A stretch of 64,000 nucleotides of DNA from NCBI RefSeq assembly GCF_013393905.1, contig NZ_CP040276.1:124001-188000 (forward strand). The letters are read 5' to 3'. The position numbers and the translations under genes were made by a program. Origin of the DNA: Nostoc sp. C052. GTDB taxonomy: Bacteria > Cyanobacteriota > Cyanobacteriia > Cyanobacteriales > Nostocaceae. The notes beneath the pieces were generated by a model. The model worked only from the letters and a program-made list of their open reading frames with translations, searched no databases and was not told the DNA's origin. This document shows, piece by piece, positions 43,535 through 53,182 of this stretch. The stretch's first letter is position 1; each line of letters begins with the position of its first letter.

Positions 43535-44316
43535 TTTATCTCTACTTCAAAATCATCATATTTTGATTATAAGTGAGCGTCACTCCATAATTTCCTCATC
43601 GAGCGCTATGAAAATTAGGCAAATTCTCATTAAATAGTAGTTATTGTGGCGTTGCTGTCTCGTCACTACTGCTGCTTCCACACAAGGTTGTACTCCTTTT
43701 CAACAGCCGCCAGCAGCAAAGCTTGCAAGGATGACAGATACGGTTTGGCAAAATCCCCAACCCCTACAACAGCCAATCCACAGCCTCGTTACGGCTGGCC
43801 ACTTGATGCAGCTGCCGTAACCTCACACATTAACTACTGCTTCATTCGCTTTCGTGCGATGGCGTAACCGCTTTTTCCCTTGGCGTTCGTCAAAGATGTG
43901 CCGAACGCGAGTTCGTCTCTGAAAGAGAAGAGAAGGTATCACCCTTACCTCAAAACAAAGAATCACCCCGCTATACTTTTGCCACTCTTGTAATTCATCG
44001 CTCTGGGTTTCCTCTTGCCTATAGGGACTACTTTCGATTGCTTAGGAGGTTGAGGCGGATTTTCGAGCTACGTAGAGCTAGCAGGTTTAGCAATCCTGGC
44101 TCACGTCTCAATGCGATCGCACTTAAATATCTGTCTTTAGAAACAGATCCATTGAATCATCGCTTAACTCAGGGAAATTGAGTGTTCTAAAGGGGATGAA
44201 CGTTGGAGAATAGAGTTAGGTGTCACAAACACCCCATCCTCAATTCTCAAAAGCATACCGACATTAAAAAATCTGTGCCAAGGATTTTAATATGTAGATA
44301 ACGTATAAAGAAGGAG
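43535..44316. other. Gene-poor region with degraded sequence
   Basis: About 780 bp with no convincing gene. The only recognisable content is a duplicated gene fragment at 43960-44059 and a HIP1-like word near 44113. An open frame at 43646-43867 is low-complexity and rejected. Confidence 0.5.
43960..44059 (-). pseudogene. Fragment duplicating the 3' end of the zinc-ribbon gene at 52931
   Basis: TAATTCATCGCTCTGGGTTT and about 75 further bases match 52927-53028 with few mismatches; on the minus strand it encodes the PPQPPKQSK and PIGKRKPRAMNY part. The rest of the gene is missing. Confidence 0.75.
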
Positions 44317-44730
44317 GTGCTGATGATTCTAAAAACTTATGCTCGTGTGTTTACTAATGATGCCAACAAAACGCTTGAACTGTTTCAGAAATTGCATCAA
44401 ACAGAACCACACTTACGCCTTAATTTCAATGACTGGGAATTGATAGCGATCGGAGACACGTTTATCGTCGGCGGAACAGATGAATCACTCGTCCCAATCC
44501 GAGACAGCCACGGTCCTTATATCGTAGACAATCTTGATGAGACTCGAAGCACTTTATTAGAAGGTGGAGCCGAGATTACACAAGAAATCAAGCCTGCACC
44601 TACTGGTCGCTTTCTATATGCCAAGCACTCGGATGGGTTGTTAGTAGAGTATGTAGAGTTGAATTCCGATTTGGTTGAGAAATGGATTGCCGCGCCACTG
44701 CGAAACGGCAAGCTTTCATCGCAAATATAG
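44317..44730 (+). CDS. VOC/glyoxalase-fold protein
   Basis: 137 aa. TYARVFTNDANKTLELFQKL, LRLNFNDWELIAIGDTFIVG and GRFLYAKHSDGLLVEYVEL form the paired beta-alpha-beta3 modules of the vicinal-oxygen-chelate fold. A GAAGGAGG site sits 6 bp before the ATG. Substrate unknown; small VOC proteins serve as dioxygenases, glyoxalases or antibiotic binders. Metal ligands cannot be fixed with certainty from sequence. Confidence 0.75.
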   Translation: MLMILKTYARVFTNDANKTLELFQKLHQTEPHLRLNFNDWELIAIGDTFIVGGTDESLVPIRDSHGPYIVDNLDETRSTLLEGGAEITQEIKPAPTGRFLYAKHSDGLLVEYVELNSDLVEKWIAAPLRNGKLSSQI

Positions 44731-44754
44731 TTACATATTTAACGACGTTTGACG

Positions 44755-44811
44755 CAGATTGTGAATTTTTCTGATGGCGAGAGGCTGTTGGTAAATAACG
44801 AGAAGAAGTAG
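44755..44811 (+). pseudogene. Relic of a paralogue of the 542-aa plasmid protein
   Basis: Encodes QIVNFSDGERLLVNNEKK and a stop; the 542-aa protein has QIVTFADGERLLINNADL at about residue 210. No flanking homology is visible, so only this beta-hairpin segment remains. Confidence 0.6.
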
Positions 44812-44848
44812 ACTTTTAGCAGAAGGTACAGGGTGAGCGGTTGAGAGT

Positions 44849-45313
44849 ATGTCAATGCACTTTTGCTTTGAACCGATGAATGCGGCTGAGGCAGAAAAAC
44901 TTACTCGCTGGCATTATCAGCCACCTTACCAAATGTATAATACTACATCTGATGAAACACTAATTGGGTCGTTTTTAGACCCTGAAAACGCTTACTATAG
45001 TATTCTTGACAATGGGAAACTGATTGGTTTTTGCTGCTTTGGTAAAGAAGCTCAAGTCCCAGGAGGTGATTATACAAAAGACTCACTTGACATTGGTTTG
45101 GGAGTGCGCCCCGACCTCACGGGTCAGGGAAGGGGACAGATGTACATAGCAGATGTCCTCAATTTTGCACGTTCAAAGTTTAATCCCACCTTATTTCGCA
45201 TTACAGTGGCAGCATTTAATGAACGTGCGCTCAAAGTATGGAAAAAAGCCGGATTTAAACAGGTACAGTCATTTCAAGCACTAGTAGTCTGCCAACCCAA
45301 AAATGCTAAGTGA
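44849..45313 (+). CDS. GNAT-family N-acetyltransferase
   Basis: 154 aa, RimI-type layout: FEPMNAAEAEKLTRWHYQPP opens, LIGFCCFGKEAQV is strand 4, LGVRPDLTGQGRGQMYIADV carries the Q-x2-G-x-G acetyl-CoA loop, and ITVAAFNERALKVWKKAGFK is the end motif. Complete. Substrate unknown. Confidence 0.83.
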   Translation: MSMHFCFEPMNAAEAEKLTRWHYQPPYQMYNTTSDETLIGSFLDPENAYYSILDNGKLIGFCCFGKEAQVPGGDYTKDSLDIGLGVRPDLTGQGRGQMYIADVLNFARSKFNPTLFRITVAAFNERALKVWKKAGFKQVQSFQALVVCQPKNAK

Positions 45314-45318
45314 GGACT

Positions 45319-45413
45319 GGGAAAAGGGGAAAGGGAAAAGGGTAAGGGATTTAAACCCTTTCCCCCCGCCCCTTATCCCCAGAGGGGGCCCCACCTTCCC
45401 CCTTTCCCTTTAC
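45319..45413. repeat. G/C-run inverted repeat
   Basis: A purine run (GGGAAAAGGGGAAAGGG) is followed by complementary pyrimidine runs (CCCTTTCCCC and CCCTTTCCC). This allows a long imperfect hairpin or triplex-like structure after the GNAT gene. No gene. Confidence 0.6.
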
Positions 45414-45598
45414 CCCGCCAAGTTTCCTTGGCGAACTACTAGACGATAAGGAACTATTTATTATACTGGTGCGGCATATTTGAGAAGTCTATTGTAGAAG
45501 GACAAATTATTTGACTAAAATAGTAGATTGTGTGCCATCAATCTAAATCTTTCTAGGTTTCTTGTTCCAGCAATTTTTATAACTCAATGCCAGATATT

Positions 45599-46169
45599 CT
45601 AAAAATTAGATACTGAATGCTTACATATCACCTGTGCTGCTATTGAAAGGTTAGCCAAAATATAGTCAGCAATCCCGAAACGAGACATTTGGGGCTGAGA
45701 CTGATTACCCTGATCTATCAAAATCGTTTTACACCCTGCACTATGTATGTCCAGCTTCTACATCACTAAGATTATCGCCAATAAACCAAGAATTTGCTAA
45801 ATCTATATTTTGTTCGCTAGCTGCACGTAAAATCAAGCCTGGTTTTGGTTTACGGCATTCGCAAGCAATTGCATACTCAGATATTACACCATTTGGATGA
45901 TGGGGACAGTAGTAGAACCCATCTAGCGATAGATCCGCTTTTTCTAATATTTCATTCAATCGCGCTTCCACTCCCACCAAGGCAGATTCTGGGAAATAAT
46001 CCCGTGCTACTCCCGACTGGTTAGTAATCACAATTAATTTATATCCAGCTTTGCTAAGTATTTGTAATCCTTCAATAGCACCGATTTTCATTTCGATTAA
46101 TTGCGGATCAACATTGTTTGGTACATTTTCGATTAAAGTGCCATCTTTATCTAGAAATATCGCCGGCAT
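45599..46169 (-). pseudogene. Frameshifted HAD-IIIA phosphatase (GmhB-like)
   Basis: MPAIFLDKDGTLIENVPNNV (46169) carries the catalytic D-x-D (first and third residues of DKDGT), ITNQSGVARDYF motif II, CPHHPNGVISEYAIACECRK the zinc loop of GmhB and WFIGDNLSDVEAG motif IV. A one-base shift near 45745 truncates it. In the other frame it continues AGCKTILIDQGNQ to a stop at 45599-45601. GmhB dephosphorylates heptose bisphosphate; here the family role is inferred. All catalytic residues are before the shift, so the short form could retain activity. Confidence 0.75.
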
Positions 46170-46568
46170 TTGAGATTGCGAATTTAATTTGTTAGTTCGA
46201 TGCCAAATTTTCTGATTTTCCAAGAAGTATATTTCCCCATCTTAAATCTAATACCACTTGCAAAAGACGACAACAGGTTGCCGCGTCTCCCGTGAGCGAT
46301 CGCGTCCAGCATTATCGCACAGTATAAAACTCGCCAATATAATAAAGGAAGTATAGTCATTAGAACAGTGGCGAGATTTGATATGGAGTGCATCACTTCC
46401 AGGTTATTATCTTTATAATTTGCTCTTGATGAAGTAAAATCGCATCAAATCAACCCAAAACATCTTTACTACTTTTAAAATTGGGATTGTCGGTATCTTA
46501 ACTTTAAGGGCTTGTGGCATAATGAGCAATATTCCCACGGGAGAAAAATCATTGTTGAGGTAGATTGA
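46170..46568. other. Intergenic region before the RadD-like helicase
   Basis: About 400 bp with no supported gene. One HIP1-like site near 46296. The helicase's Shine-Dalgarno (GAGG, 46557-46560) is at the right edge. Confidence 0.5.
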
Positions 46569-48575
46569 ATGCCTGTTACCTACGAACTTAGAGATTATCA
46601 ACATCAGTGGATAAAAGATATTTGGAATTCTTGGGAGAATGGTAATAGGCGAGTGCTTGCACAACTCCCGACAGCCGCCGGGAAAACGGTGTGTTTTGCA
46701 CATATTTCCCATAAATTCTTTGACCAAGGAAAGCAAGTTTTAGTCATTGCCCATCGGATTGAGTTGATATCTCAAGCTGCCGAAAAGCTAGAGCAAATTA
46801 TCGGTGAACCAGTTGGGATTATCAAAGCAGGTGTTCTGGCTAATCCCGAACGGAGAATCCAAGTTGCTAGCGTTCAAACGTTGAGCAGACGAGAGGTATT
46901 AGAGTTACCAATGAACATTGGACTTTTGATATTAGATGAGGCGCATCATGCAACTGCTTTATCTTATCGGCGATTAATTGAACATTATGAAAGCGCCCAA
47001 ATATTAGGTGTAACTGCCACTCCCCAGAGGATTGACGGTCAAGGTTTTGTTGATTTATTTGATGATTTGGTTATTGGCATTGACACTGCTCAATTAATTC
47101 AGGCTGGGTATTTAAGTAACTTTCGATTATTTGCAACGAATCAAACTATTTCGACTCTTGGAGTTGCAAAATCTCGTGGGGATTTTAGAGCCAAAGAGCT
47201 AGCAGTTGCTGTCACTAGCCAGATTGGGGTTAGTGAAATCCTTGAGAATTACTTTAAATATGCACGAAATCTTCGTACAGTTATTTTCGCCTGTAGCTTA
47301 GAACATTCTCGTGCCCTGGCTGCGGAATTTTCTCGTAATTATATTAGTGCCGAACATTTGGATGGGAAAACTCCCCCACAAGAGAGATTAGAAATATTGC
47401 AGCGTTTTCGCAATGGTACTACCCAAGTAATTACTAATTACGAAATCTTAACCGAGGGCTTTGATTGTCCTAATATTGAGTGCGTTTACTGTGTCCGTCC
47501 AACTGAAAGCTCTACCCTTTGGCTACAAATGCTGGGGCGGGTTCTAAGAACTTATACTTTAAAACCAACTGCGGTAATTATTGATATTACCGATAATTGG
47601 AAAAAACATGGGCTTCCTGATGAACCACGCAAATGGAGTTTATTGCCTAAAACTATATCAGAAATGCAAAACAAAGGTTTAATCCAATGTGAGCATTGCA
47701 CTCATATTTTTAAACCGCTAACTGATGAATTAGCTAATTTTAATGCCGAAGTTGACGAGGATGGAGTGCTGATTCAATATCACCAAGCTATTTGTCCAAG
47801 CTGTGGTGAAACGATTGATTTTACTACTATTGAGAGTCCTGCAAAGCCAAATTTTAGCAGAATCCGACTTAGACAGGGTTTTAACCTTGCTCTTACAGAA
47901 ATTGACCTTTCTGTTTCTGCTTACAGATTAGACTTAGTTACTGATACCCTAAAAAAGCAAGGTTTACGGGGTGCGAGTCCCACTAAAATTTATAGCGCCA
48001 TTTTCATCGCTTTTATTGAAAATATTACTAAATTTACTCTTGGAGATTGGCGCGAGATCGTTAAAATGGTTGAGCCATCCCAATTAGCAATTACCAAAAA
48101 AGCATGGGAATTGTACAAGGAAGCTTTTGAACGGCATAAGAATCGCATCTTGGCTATGTCTTTTGTTGAACAGAAAAAGCTAAAACAACAAGGCAGTAGC
48201 AATGTGGCGACTAATGTAACGACAATAGAAGCCCTTGGGCAGTTAGAGAATAGTATATTCTGGGAACCAAAACCACAGGAAAAGTCATCTAAGTTCAAAA
48301 AGAATTTAGGCGATAGTTATTTTAAAATGAAGTACAAATCACAATGGAAAGAATCCTTAACTTACTGTTCAATGCTAACAGGTGATTTTTTAAATATAAA
48401 TGCTGGACTATTCCATGTGGAAACCAAAGATGTATATGTAAATATCTGTATTGAGGTTAGAGAACTTCCTGGGCTGAAATCAAAACTCACAGAGATTTGT
48501 GATCCCGCAGAGATTGAATATGCCTTTACTCAAGGGTTTGGGAAGCTTGCTAAGATCATGTTCCGGTTAAGTTGA
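46569..48575 (+). CDS. SF2 DEAD/H helicase, RadD-like
   Basis: 668 aa. YELRDYQHQWIKDIW is the Q-motif region, QLPTAAGKTVCFA (about 36-48) Walker A, LLILDEAHHATA (about 117-128) Walker B/DEAH, GVTATPQRIDGQG motif III, and LWLQMLGRVLRTY motif VI. After the helicase core comes a four-Cys zinc module (CEHC and CPSC, about 375-418) and a unique C-terminal domain. This layout matches RadD-type DNA repair helicases. The gene looks intact. RadD-like enzymes are also found in phage-defence settings. Confidence 0.8.
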   Translation: MPVTYELRDYQHQWIKDIWNSWENGNRRVLAQLPTAAGKTVCFAHISHKFFDQGKQVLVIAHRIELISQAAEKLEQIIGEPVGIIKAGVLANPERRIQVASVQTLSRREVLELPMNIGLLILDEAHHATALSYRRLIEHYESAQILGVTATPQRIDGQGFVDLFDDLVIGIDTAQLIQAGYLSNFRLFATNQTISTLGVAKSRGDFRAKELAVAVTSQIGVSEILENYFKYARNLRTVIFACSLEHSRALAAEFSRNYISAEHLDGKTPPQERLEILQRFRNGTTQVITNYEILTEGFDCPNIECVYCVRPTESSTLWLQMLGRVLRTYTLKPTAVIIDITDNWKKHGLPDEPRKWSLLPKTISEMQNKGLIQCEHCTHIFKPLTDELANFNAEVDEDGVLIQYHQAICPSCGETIDFTTIESPAKPNFSRIRLRQGFNLALTEIDLSVSAYRLDLVTDTLKKQGLRGASPTKIYSAIFIAFIENITKFTLGDWREIVKMVEPSQLAITKKAWELYKEAFERHKNRILAMSFVEQKKLKQQGSSNVATNVTTIEALGQLENSIFWEPKPQEKSSKFKKNLGDSYFKMKYKSQWKESLTYCSMLTGDFLNINAGLFHVETKDVYVNICIEVRELPGLKSKLTEICDPAEIEYAFTQGFGKLAKIMFRLS

Positions 48576-48670
48576 TTCCCAATGTTGGGTCAGAATTAAC
48601 TTAATAATTTTCTAAATATTCATTTGCCTCCTTTGATGCCAACATCCTACCATCTGGGTGTAAGTTGAAA

Positions 48671-48941
48671 TCAACCCCTGGCTTGAAACCTCCAAGAAAA
48701 TAGTTTTTGAGTCATGCTTGTCGATACATCCTTTACGGCTTGTTGATAACTTTCTTTACCTACGTATTCTTGCAAGAACCAAACAAAATTTGCTCCCCTC
48801 TACTTGTACAAGAGCTTCTTTGAGGATTATTGTCTCATCCTCTAATTGTGCTAGGCTTAGGATTTTTTGAATTTCTTGCAGATTTTGACAAGAAATCGCT
48901 TCTATCAATTGCTGTTTTAGGAGTTCATTTTGCGAATTCAT
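48671..48941 (-). pseudogene. Small orphan gene with a G-run frameshift
   Basis: MNSQNELLKQQLIEAISCQN to VQVEG is in frame; then GGGG (48796-48800 region) shifts it. Removing one G gives ANFVWFLQEYVGKESYQQAV and SMTQKLFSWRFQARG to a stop at 48671-48673, about 90 aa. No family recognised. Confidence 0.55.
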
Positions 48942-49214
48942 TTATCTCAATGCTCAACAGTACTTCAGTGCGTTAACTATTGTATAGTGACTAATTAACG
49001 TTGAGACAAATTCGTATCATCAAGTTAAGCCTTACCCACAGGAAGAAGCCCCTTATAGAATAAGCTAAAATATTAAACAAAATCAGTCCAACTTTCGCCT
49101 AAAAAACGGAGGACGTTGCTAATAAAGGTTAAAGTAAAGTGCTTTTTTTCAATCAGTTAAAATACTCAAAATAACCTTAATAAAAATTTTGACAGATCCC
49201 TTGCTGGTTCTAAA

Positions 49215-50075
49215 ATGAAATTTGACTTCATCGCTGACACGCCTCAGTTTATGCAAAACTTTAGACAAGATATAAATGCCAGAGCTTCTATGGATTTGGA
49301 ACAGCGAAAGACTTGGTATTCTTCTGTTGCTGATGTTTATTACAACGCAAGACCACACTATCCAAAGGAATTAATTGATCGGTCTGTCGCTTTAGCCCAA
49401 CTTGACTCAGATGCGTCGATTCTTGAGGTTGGTTGTGGTCCAGGAAATGCGACGGTGGCTTTTGCTCAATTTGGTTTTTCAATGACGTGTATTGAGCCAA
49501 ACCAGGATTTTTATCATTTGGCACAACACAACTGTGATCGATATCCAAAAGTTACAATTTGCAATACTTCATTTGAGGAGTGGGAACTAGAAGCAAAACA
49601 GTTCAATGCGGTTTTAGGAGCCAATTCCTTTCACTGGATACCGCCAGAGATTAGATATACCAAGGTAGCATCGGCAATGTGCGATAACGGTTTTCTTATT
49701 TTGCTATGGAATCTGACCCCAGAACCGAAATACGAAATTTACCAAGTTCTAGAGGAAGTGTATCAAGCTTATGCTCCCTCATTTGCCCGATATGACGGCG
49801 CAGTAGTTCAAGCGGAGGTTTTGAGGGGTTTTGAACAAGAGATTTTAGACTCCAATTGTTTTCAAGAGTTGGTTGTCGAGCAAACCGCGTGTGAAGTCAC
49901 CTATAGCATTGATGACTACCTCAAGCTTTTGATTACCTTGCACAGAGTAGAGCCACAAGCCAAAGAGTTACTATGCGTAGGATTGCGAGAGAAGCTAGAA
50001 AAATTTGGAGATAGCGTACAACTTGAGTTTCTTTCTGCTGTTCATGTTGCCCGCAAAGCACCTGTGAGAGTTTAG
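49215..50075 (+). CDS. Class I SAM-dependent methyltransferase
   Basis: 286 aa. ILEVGCGPGNATVAFA (about 73-88) is motif I, MTCIEPNQDF contains the acidic residue contacting SAM ribose, and FNAVLGANSFHWI (about 134-146) is motif IV-like. FLILLWNLTPEPKYE follows. The N-terminal QNFRQDINARASMDLEQRKT matches the start of this methyltransferase subgroup, supporting the start. Substrate unknown. No partner gene adjacent; a MITE follows. Confidence 0.85.
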   Translation: MKFDFIADTPQFMQNFRQDINARASMDLEQRKTWYSSVADVYYNARPHYPKELIDRSVALAQLDSDASILEVGCGPGNATVAFAQFGFSMTCIEPNQDFYHLAQHNCDRYPKVTICNTSFEEWELEAKQFNAVLGANSFHWIPPEIRYTKVASAMCDNGFLILLWNLTPEPKYEIYQVLEEVYQAYAPSFARYDGAVVQAEVLRGFEQEILDSNCFQELVVEQTACEVTYSIDDYLKLLITLHRVEPQAKELLCVGLREKLEKFGDSVQLEFLSAVHVARKAPVRV

Positions 50076-50186
50076 GCACAAGCCTTGAATAAATCAGCCC
50101 AGCCGTCGCTTTCACCTTGAGGGCTTTCATCACTGAATTTCTCTAAGCTGTCGCCCATATAACTTGCACTTTTTAGGGTCTGCAAC

Positions 50187-50362
50187 GAATGGCACGCTTG
50201 TTAAGCTGAATAGTAGGCAGCGTAAGGATTGCATAGGGAAATTTCTAAATATCTGAACACAATTGCCTAAAATTTCTTCTTTCTCCCCTGCTCCCCTGCT
50301 CCCCTGCTCCTCTGCAATCCTTACGCTGCCTCAACGATTTTCCCTTTACAAGCGTGCCATTC
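50187..50362. mobile_element. 176-bp MITE with 11-bp target duplication
   Basis: Terminal inverted repeats GAATGGCACGCTTGT (50187-50201) and ACAAGCGTGCCATTC (50348-50362), flanked by GGGTCTGCAAC at 50176-50186 and 50363-50373. A second, internal inverted repeat pairs 50216-50233 (GGCAGCGTAAGGATTGCA) with 50313-50330. A CTCCCCTG unit is tandemly repeated (50283-50310). No gene inside; a transposase in trans is required. Confidence 0.85.
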
Positions 50363-50425
50363 GGGTCTGCAACAATTGTTAACTCTGTAATGAAGAAGGA
50401 AAATTACAGATACGACAGCTTACTA

Positions 50426-51664
50426 TTATTTCTTACCTACTTGCAACCGTCCTTTTGTACCTTGTGTCACCTTCGCTTCTGACTCTGACTTACTAGAATT
50501 GACCATTTTCACCAAGTGCTGATTTAGATAACTCTGCGCCGAAATATACAAACTTTCCCAAATCTCTTGATTGCGGCTGATTTTTGTACCGACTGTATTA
50601 CCTGCTGTTTTCTCCGACACCAAATATTTGCGGAAATAGTTATTCCACAAGTGTTGCAGGAAATCTTCAGCGAATTCGTTAAACGGCAGAATCCATTTAT
50701 AGTCTTTGTCCAAAAATACCCGATAGGACGCAATTATCGGTAATGCGAGGTCAGTTGGCGCACCAAACCCGAATGAATACTTGCTGTCAGGCAACAACGT
50801 CGTTTTACGTATATCAATTGATGCTAGGTCGTTAGCACCCTTTCTTCTGGGGTTGCTGATATAGTCTTGGATTATTTCGTAGAGTCTTTGCTCTATCCAC
50901 AGAGCATGAGTTAGTAGAGGCAAAAGTGCAGTTAATCTTTCCCTTTCTGCATCTGTGATGTTACTCGGAAGACTCATTCCTGCTGGGTGCTTGGTTCGTT
51001 TATTGCCGTCTGGGTTGTATTTATTTCTATCGAGGCAGTAAAGGAGCTTCAGCAAATGGGTGACATTGCACTGGGCATTTCTGGGAGCGCCGCTTTGGTT
51101 TTGATAATAGGCAATGCGGAATTTTCTATCTTCTTTCTGTTCTAACTGAGCTAAATACTGCTTGATGAATTTGTAATCACCCCTAGCATTCACTTTGGAA
51201 CGAGAATCTACTGGTGTTGTAGTATTTGAAGCTAGGGCTATATCTTTGGCTGATTCTTCACTCAATCCGATGTGGATCGTAACTTTTACTCTGGCTTCGG
51301 TTAGGTCATATTTGTAATTTTTCGCTTGCTCAAATGCTAAAACTGTATGCCCTCCGTTGATAATGCCATCACTACCGCCCTCGTTGGCTTCTAAGACTTC
51401 TAGCTCCAGTTCAGTTTTGTTCTTGACAGGTTTAGCAATATTCGCTGACAGAACGATTCCACTGTGACGAGAGAAGAATTTTTCGGGTTCGGTTGTCAGT
51501 GAATCGAACATTTGTCTGTAGGTCGCGCTTTTGCGGTTTGGTTCCCTGATGTTTGGTTCTAGCGGTAGGTCTGTTGGAAACGAATCTACATGGGCGGTGG
51601 CGATGATGCAGTTTGGGTTAGCTTGAAAATAGTTATCTATCTTAATATTCCAAGTCTTGGGCAT
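50426..51664 (-). CDS. AIPR-family-like protein (abortive infection/phage resistance)
   Basis: 412 aa. FFSRHSGIVLSANIAKPVKN, DGIINGGHTVLAFEQAKNYK and LASNTTTPVDSRSKVNARGD resemble the AIPR core, where a [IV]-x-NGG/C-Q/H-T segment is typical. The frame is intact. AIPR members occur in abortive infection and other defence contexts, often with helicases or nucleases; here an Rpn-like nuclease gene is 73 bp upstream on the same strand. Assignment is from motif similarity only, and a function is not established. Confidence 0.6.
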   Translation of the reverse strand: MPKTWNIKIDNYFQANPNCIIATAHVDSFPTDLPLEPNIREPNRKSATYRQMFDSLTTEPEKFFSRHSGIVLSANIAKPVKNKTELELEVLEANEGGSDGIINGGHTVLAFEQAKNYKYDLTEARVKVTIHIGLSEESAKDIALASNTTTPVDSRSKVNARGDYKFIKQYLAQLEQKEDRKFRIAYYQNQSGAPRNAQCNVTHLLKLLYCLDRNKYNPDGNKRTKHPAGMSLPSNITDAERERLTALLPLLTHALWIEQRLYEIIQDYISNPRRKGANDLASIDIRKTTLLPDSKYSFGFGAPTDLALPIIASYRVFLDKDYKWILPFNEFAEDFLQHLWNNYFRKYLVSEKTAGNTVGTKISRNQEIWESLYISAQSYLNQHLVKMVNSSKSESEAKVTQGTKGRLQVGKK

Positions 51665-51737
51665 AGTTTGTTTTCGTTAAATTCGTTTTGGACTTATGGA
51701 GAAAGGAGAGGATAGGTCTATTGGGCGATGCTCAATC

Positions 51738-52691
51738 TCATTGCTGGGTATCGGTTGTGGGCGATTGATAAATTTGACACAATTCGGAAATAGTACTCAC
51801 CGTTTCTAGCCCTGAAAGAATTGCTCTTAATTGCTCCACATCTTCAATTGTTGAAATGGATGGTAACAGGCTTAACCCAACAGTCCCAAATCTCAGTTTT
51901 AACCCTAATTCAATCCCTTCTAGTAGTCCTAACCGAATACCACTGCGTTCAAAAGAAGTAACATACTGCATACGTTGCTCTGCCTCCAATTGTTCTACTT
52001 CAAAAAGGAACTCTCTTTCTAAATCTGAGGGGAGTGTCAATACCCAGTCTACAAAAGCCAACAAGTTTAGAACATCCTCACGTTCAAACCCCTGCTGGTA
52101 AAGTCTCCGCACTAAACTTAGTTTCTGCTGCTTACGTTGTAACCTGTCGCTAAGAGTTTGTACTGCTGCTAAATGTGCCATCACCACAGTCGCCAAAGGG
52201 TTACGGCTGGCTTCTAGCTCAGACTGACGTTGTTGATAGTCTAACAATTTGACAATTGGAAACTGAAACTCTACTTTAGTGCCAAACAACTCGTAACCAA
52301 ACCGATTTGGTCGCCAGTTTACCTGCTCATCACCCAGAATTGCCAAGGATGCCACCGATCGCTTATATCTATCGTAGATGCGGTAGTTATAGGTAAACAT
52401 CCTTTCGCTAAAGTCTGACTCTGACTGGGATTGGATTTCTAAATGTATCAGTATCCAGGATTCTTCGCCACCAATGCGGTATATTTTTACCAGTTTATCT
52501 GCAAGTCTTTTCCCTAGTTCGGCATCACGCACTACCTGCTCTAATTCTTTGTCCAAGAACTCAGGCTGTCGTGTCCAATCTATTTCCCTATGTGCTTGCG
52601 GAAAGAAAAACAGCATGAAATCTTCAAAATAAAGTTGTAGTATCTGTTTCCACGGCGAATCATATTCCGTTTGGGGGTTGATATTGGTCAT
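51738..52691 (-). CDS. Rpn/PD-(D/E)XK nuclease family protein
   Basis: 317 aa. SPWKQILQLYFEDFMLFFFP then LADKLVKIYRIGGEESWILI and HLEIQSQSESDFSERMFTYN supply the D...E-x-Q nuclease core shared by Rpn (recombination-promoting nuclease) proteins and many cyanobacterial homologues. The C-terminal part is helical with a DUF4351-like end. Intact. Rpn proteins cleave DNA and have been linked to horizontal transfer and defence. Probably co-transcribed with the downstream AIPR-like gene. Confidence 0.75.
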   Translation of the reverse strand: MTNINPQTEYDSPWKQILQLYFEDFMLFFFPQAHREIDWTRQPEFLDKELEQVVRDAELGKRLADKLVKIYRIGGEESWILIHLEIQSQSESDFSERMFTYNYRIYDRYKRSVASLAILGDEQVNWRPNRFGYELFGTKVEFQFPIVKLLDYQQRQSELEASRNPLATVVMAHLAAVQTLSDRLQRKQQKLSLVRRLYQQGFEREDVLNLLAFVDWVLTLPSDLEREFLFEVEQLEAEQRMQYVTSFERSGIRLGLLEGIELGLKLRFGTVGLSLLPSISTIEDVEQLRAILSGLETVSTISELCQIYQSPTTDTQQ

Positions 52692-52930
52692 ACTTGTTCC
52701 AGAACGAACTCACGCCCCTGATTGTATTACTACTTGTGAGCCAGTGTATGATTTGAGAATTGTGTTGAAGTTGCTTACCAATTAATCTTAATCTGGGAAG
52801 TTTTCTTAATCCTACAGATAAATCGAAGAAGAAAATATGTTTGATGTGAATTCATTAGAGTTACTTTTTACCAGTTTGAGTTAGGTTGGGCGAATGAGCG
52901 CACTGCTTCACTCACCCAAGAGACAACAAA

Positions 52931-53182
52931 TCATCCAGCTATGTCTTTACCACTCTCATAATTCATCGCTCTGGGTTTCCTCTTGCCTATAGGGACTAAT
53001 TTCGATTGCTTGGGAGGTTGAGGCGGACGGCATTGCTCACAGTAGAGCGGTCGCACACCAAAGGTTTCTCGTTGTGTGGGTTGTTCACACTGCTTACACA
53101 CAAAGTTGAAAACGCGAGTATGAATTTCCCGCTTGTGCGCTCTGACGGTATACTCTCGGACATCGATTGTTTTGCTGGACAT
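52931..53182 (-). CDS. Small zinc-ribbon protein, 83 aa
   Basis: RVFNFVCKQCEQPTQRETFG with VRPLYCEQCRPPQPPKQSK gives two CxxC pairs 18 residues apart, a zinc ribbon, then a basic Pro-rich tail (VPIGKRKPRAMNY). A fragment duplicated at 43960-44059. Likely a nucleic-acid or protein adaptor; function unknown. Confidence 0.65.
   Translation of the reverse strand: MSSKTIDVREYTVRAHKREIHTRVFNFVCKQCEQPTQRETFGVRPLYCEQCRPPQPPKQSKLVPIGKRKPRAMNYESGKDIAG

Noticed and set aside
43646..43867. 73-aa open frame in the gene-poor region
   Set aside because: Low-complexity composition, no ribosome site and no recognisable motif.
46184..46396. 70-aa minus-strand open frame before the helicase
   Set aside because: Overlaps the start of the HAD gene region and lacks any motif.
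50283..50310. Tandem CTCCCCTG units resembling a short repeat array
   Set aside because: Units are contiguous with no spacers and lie inside the MITE, so this is a simple microsatellite and not CRISPR.
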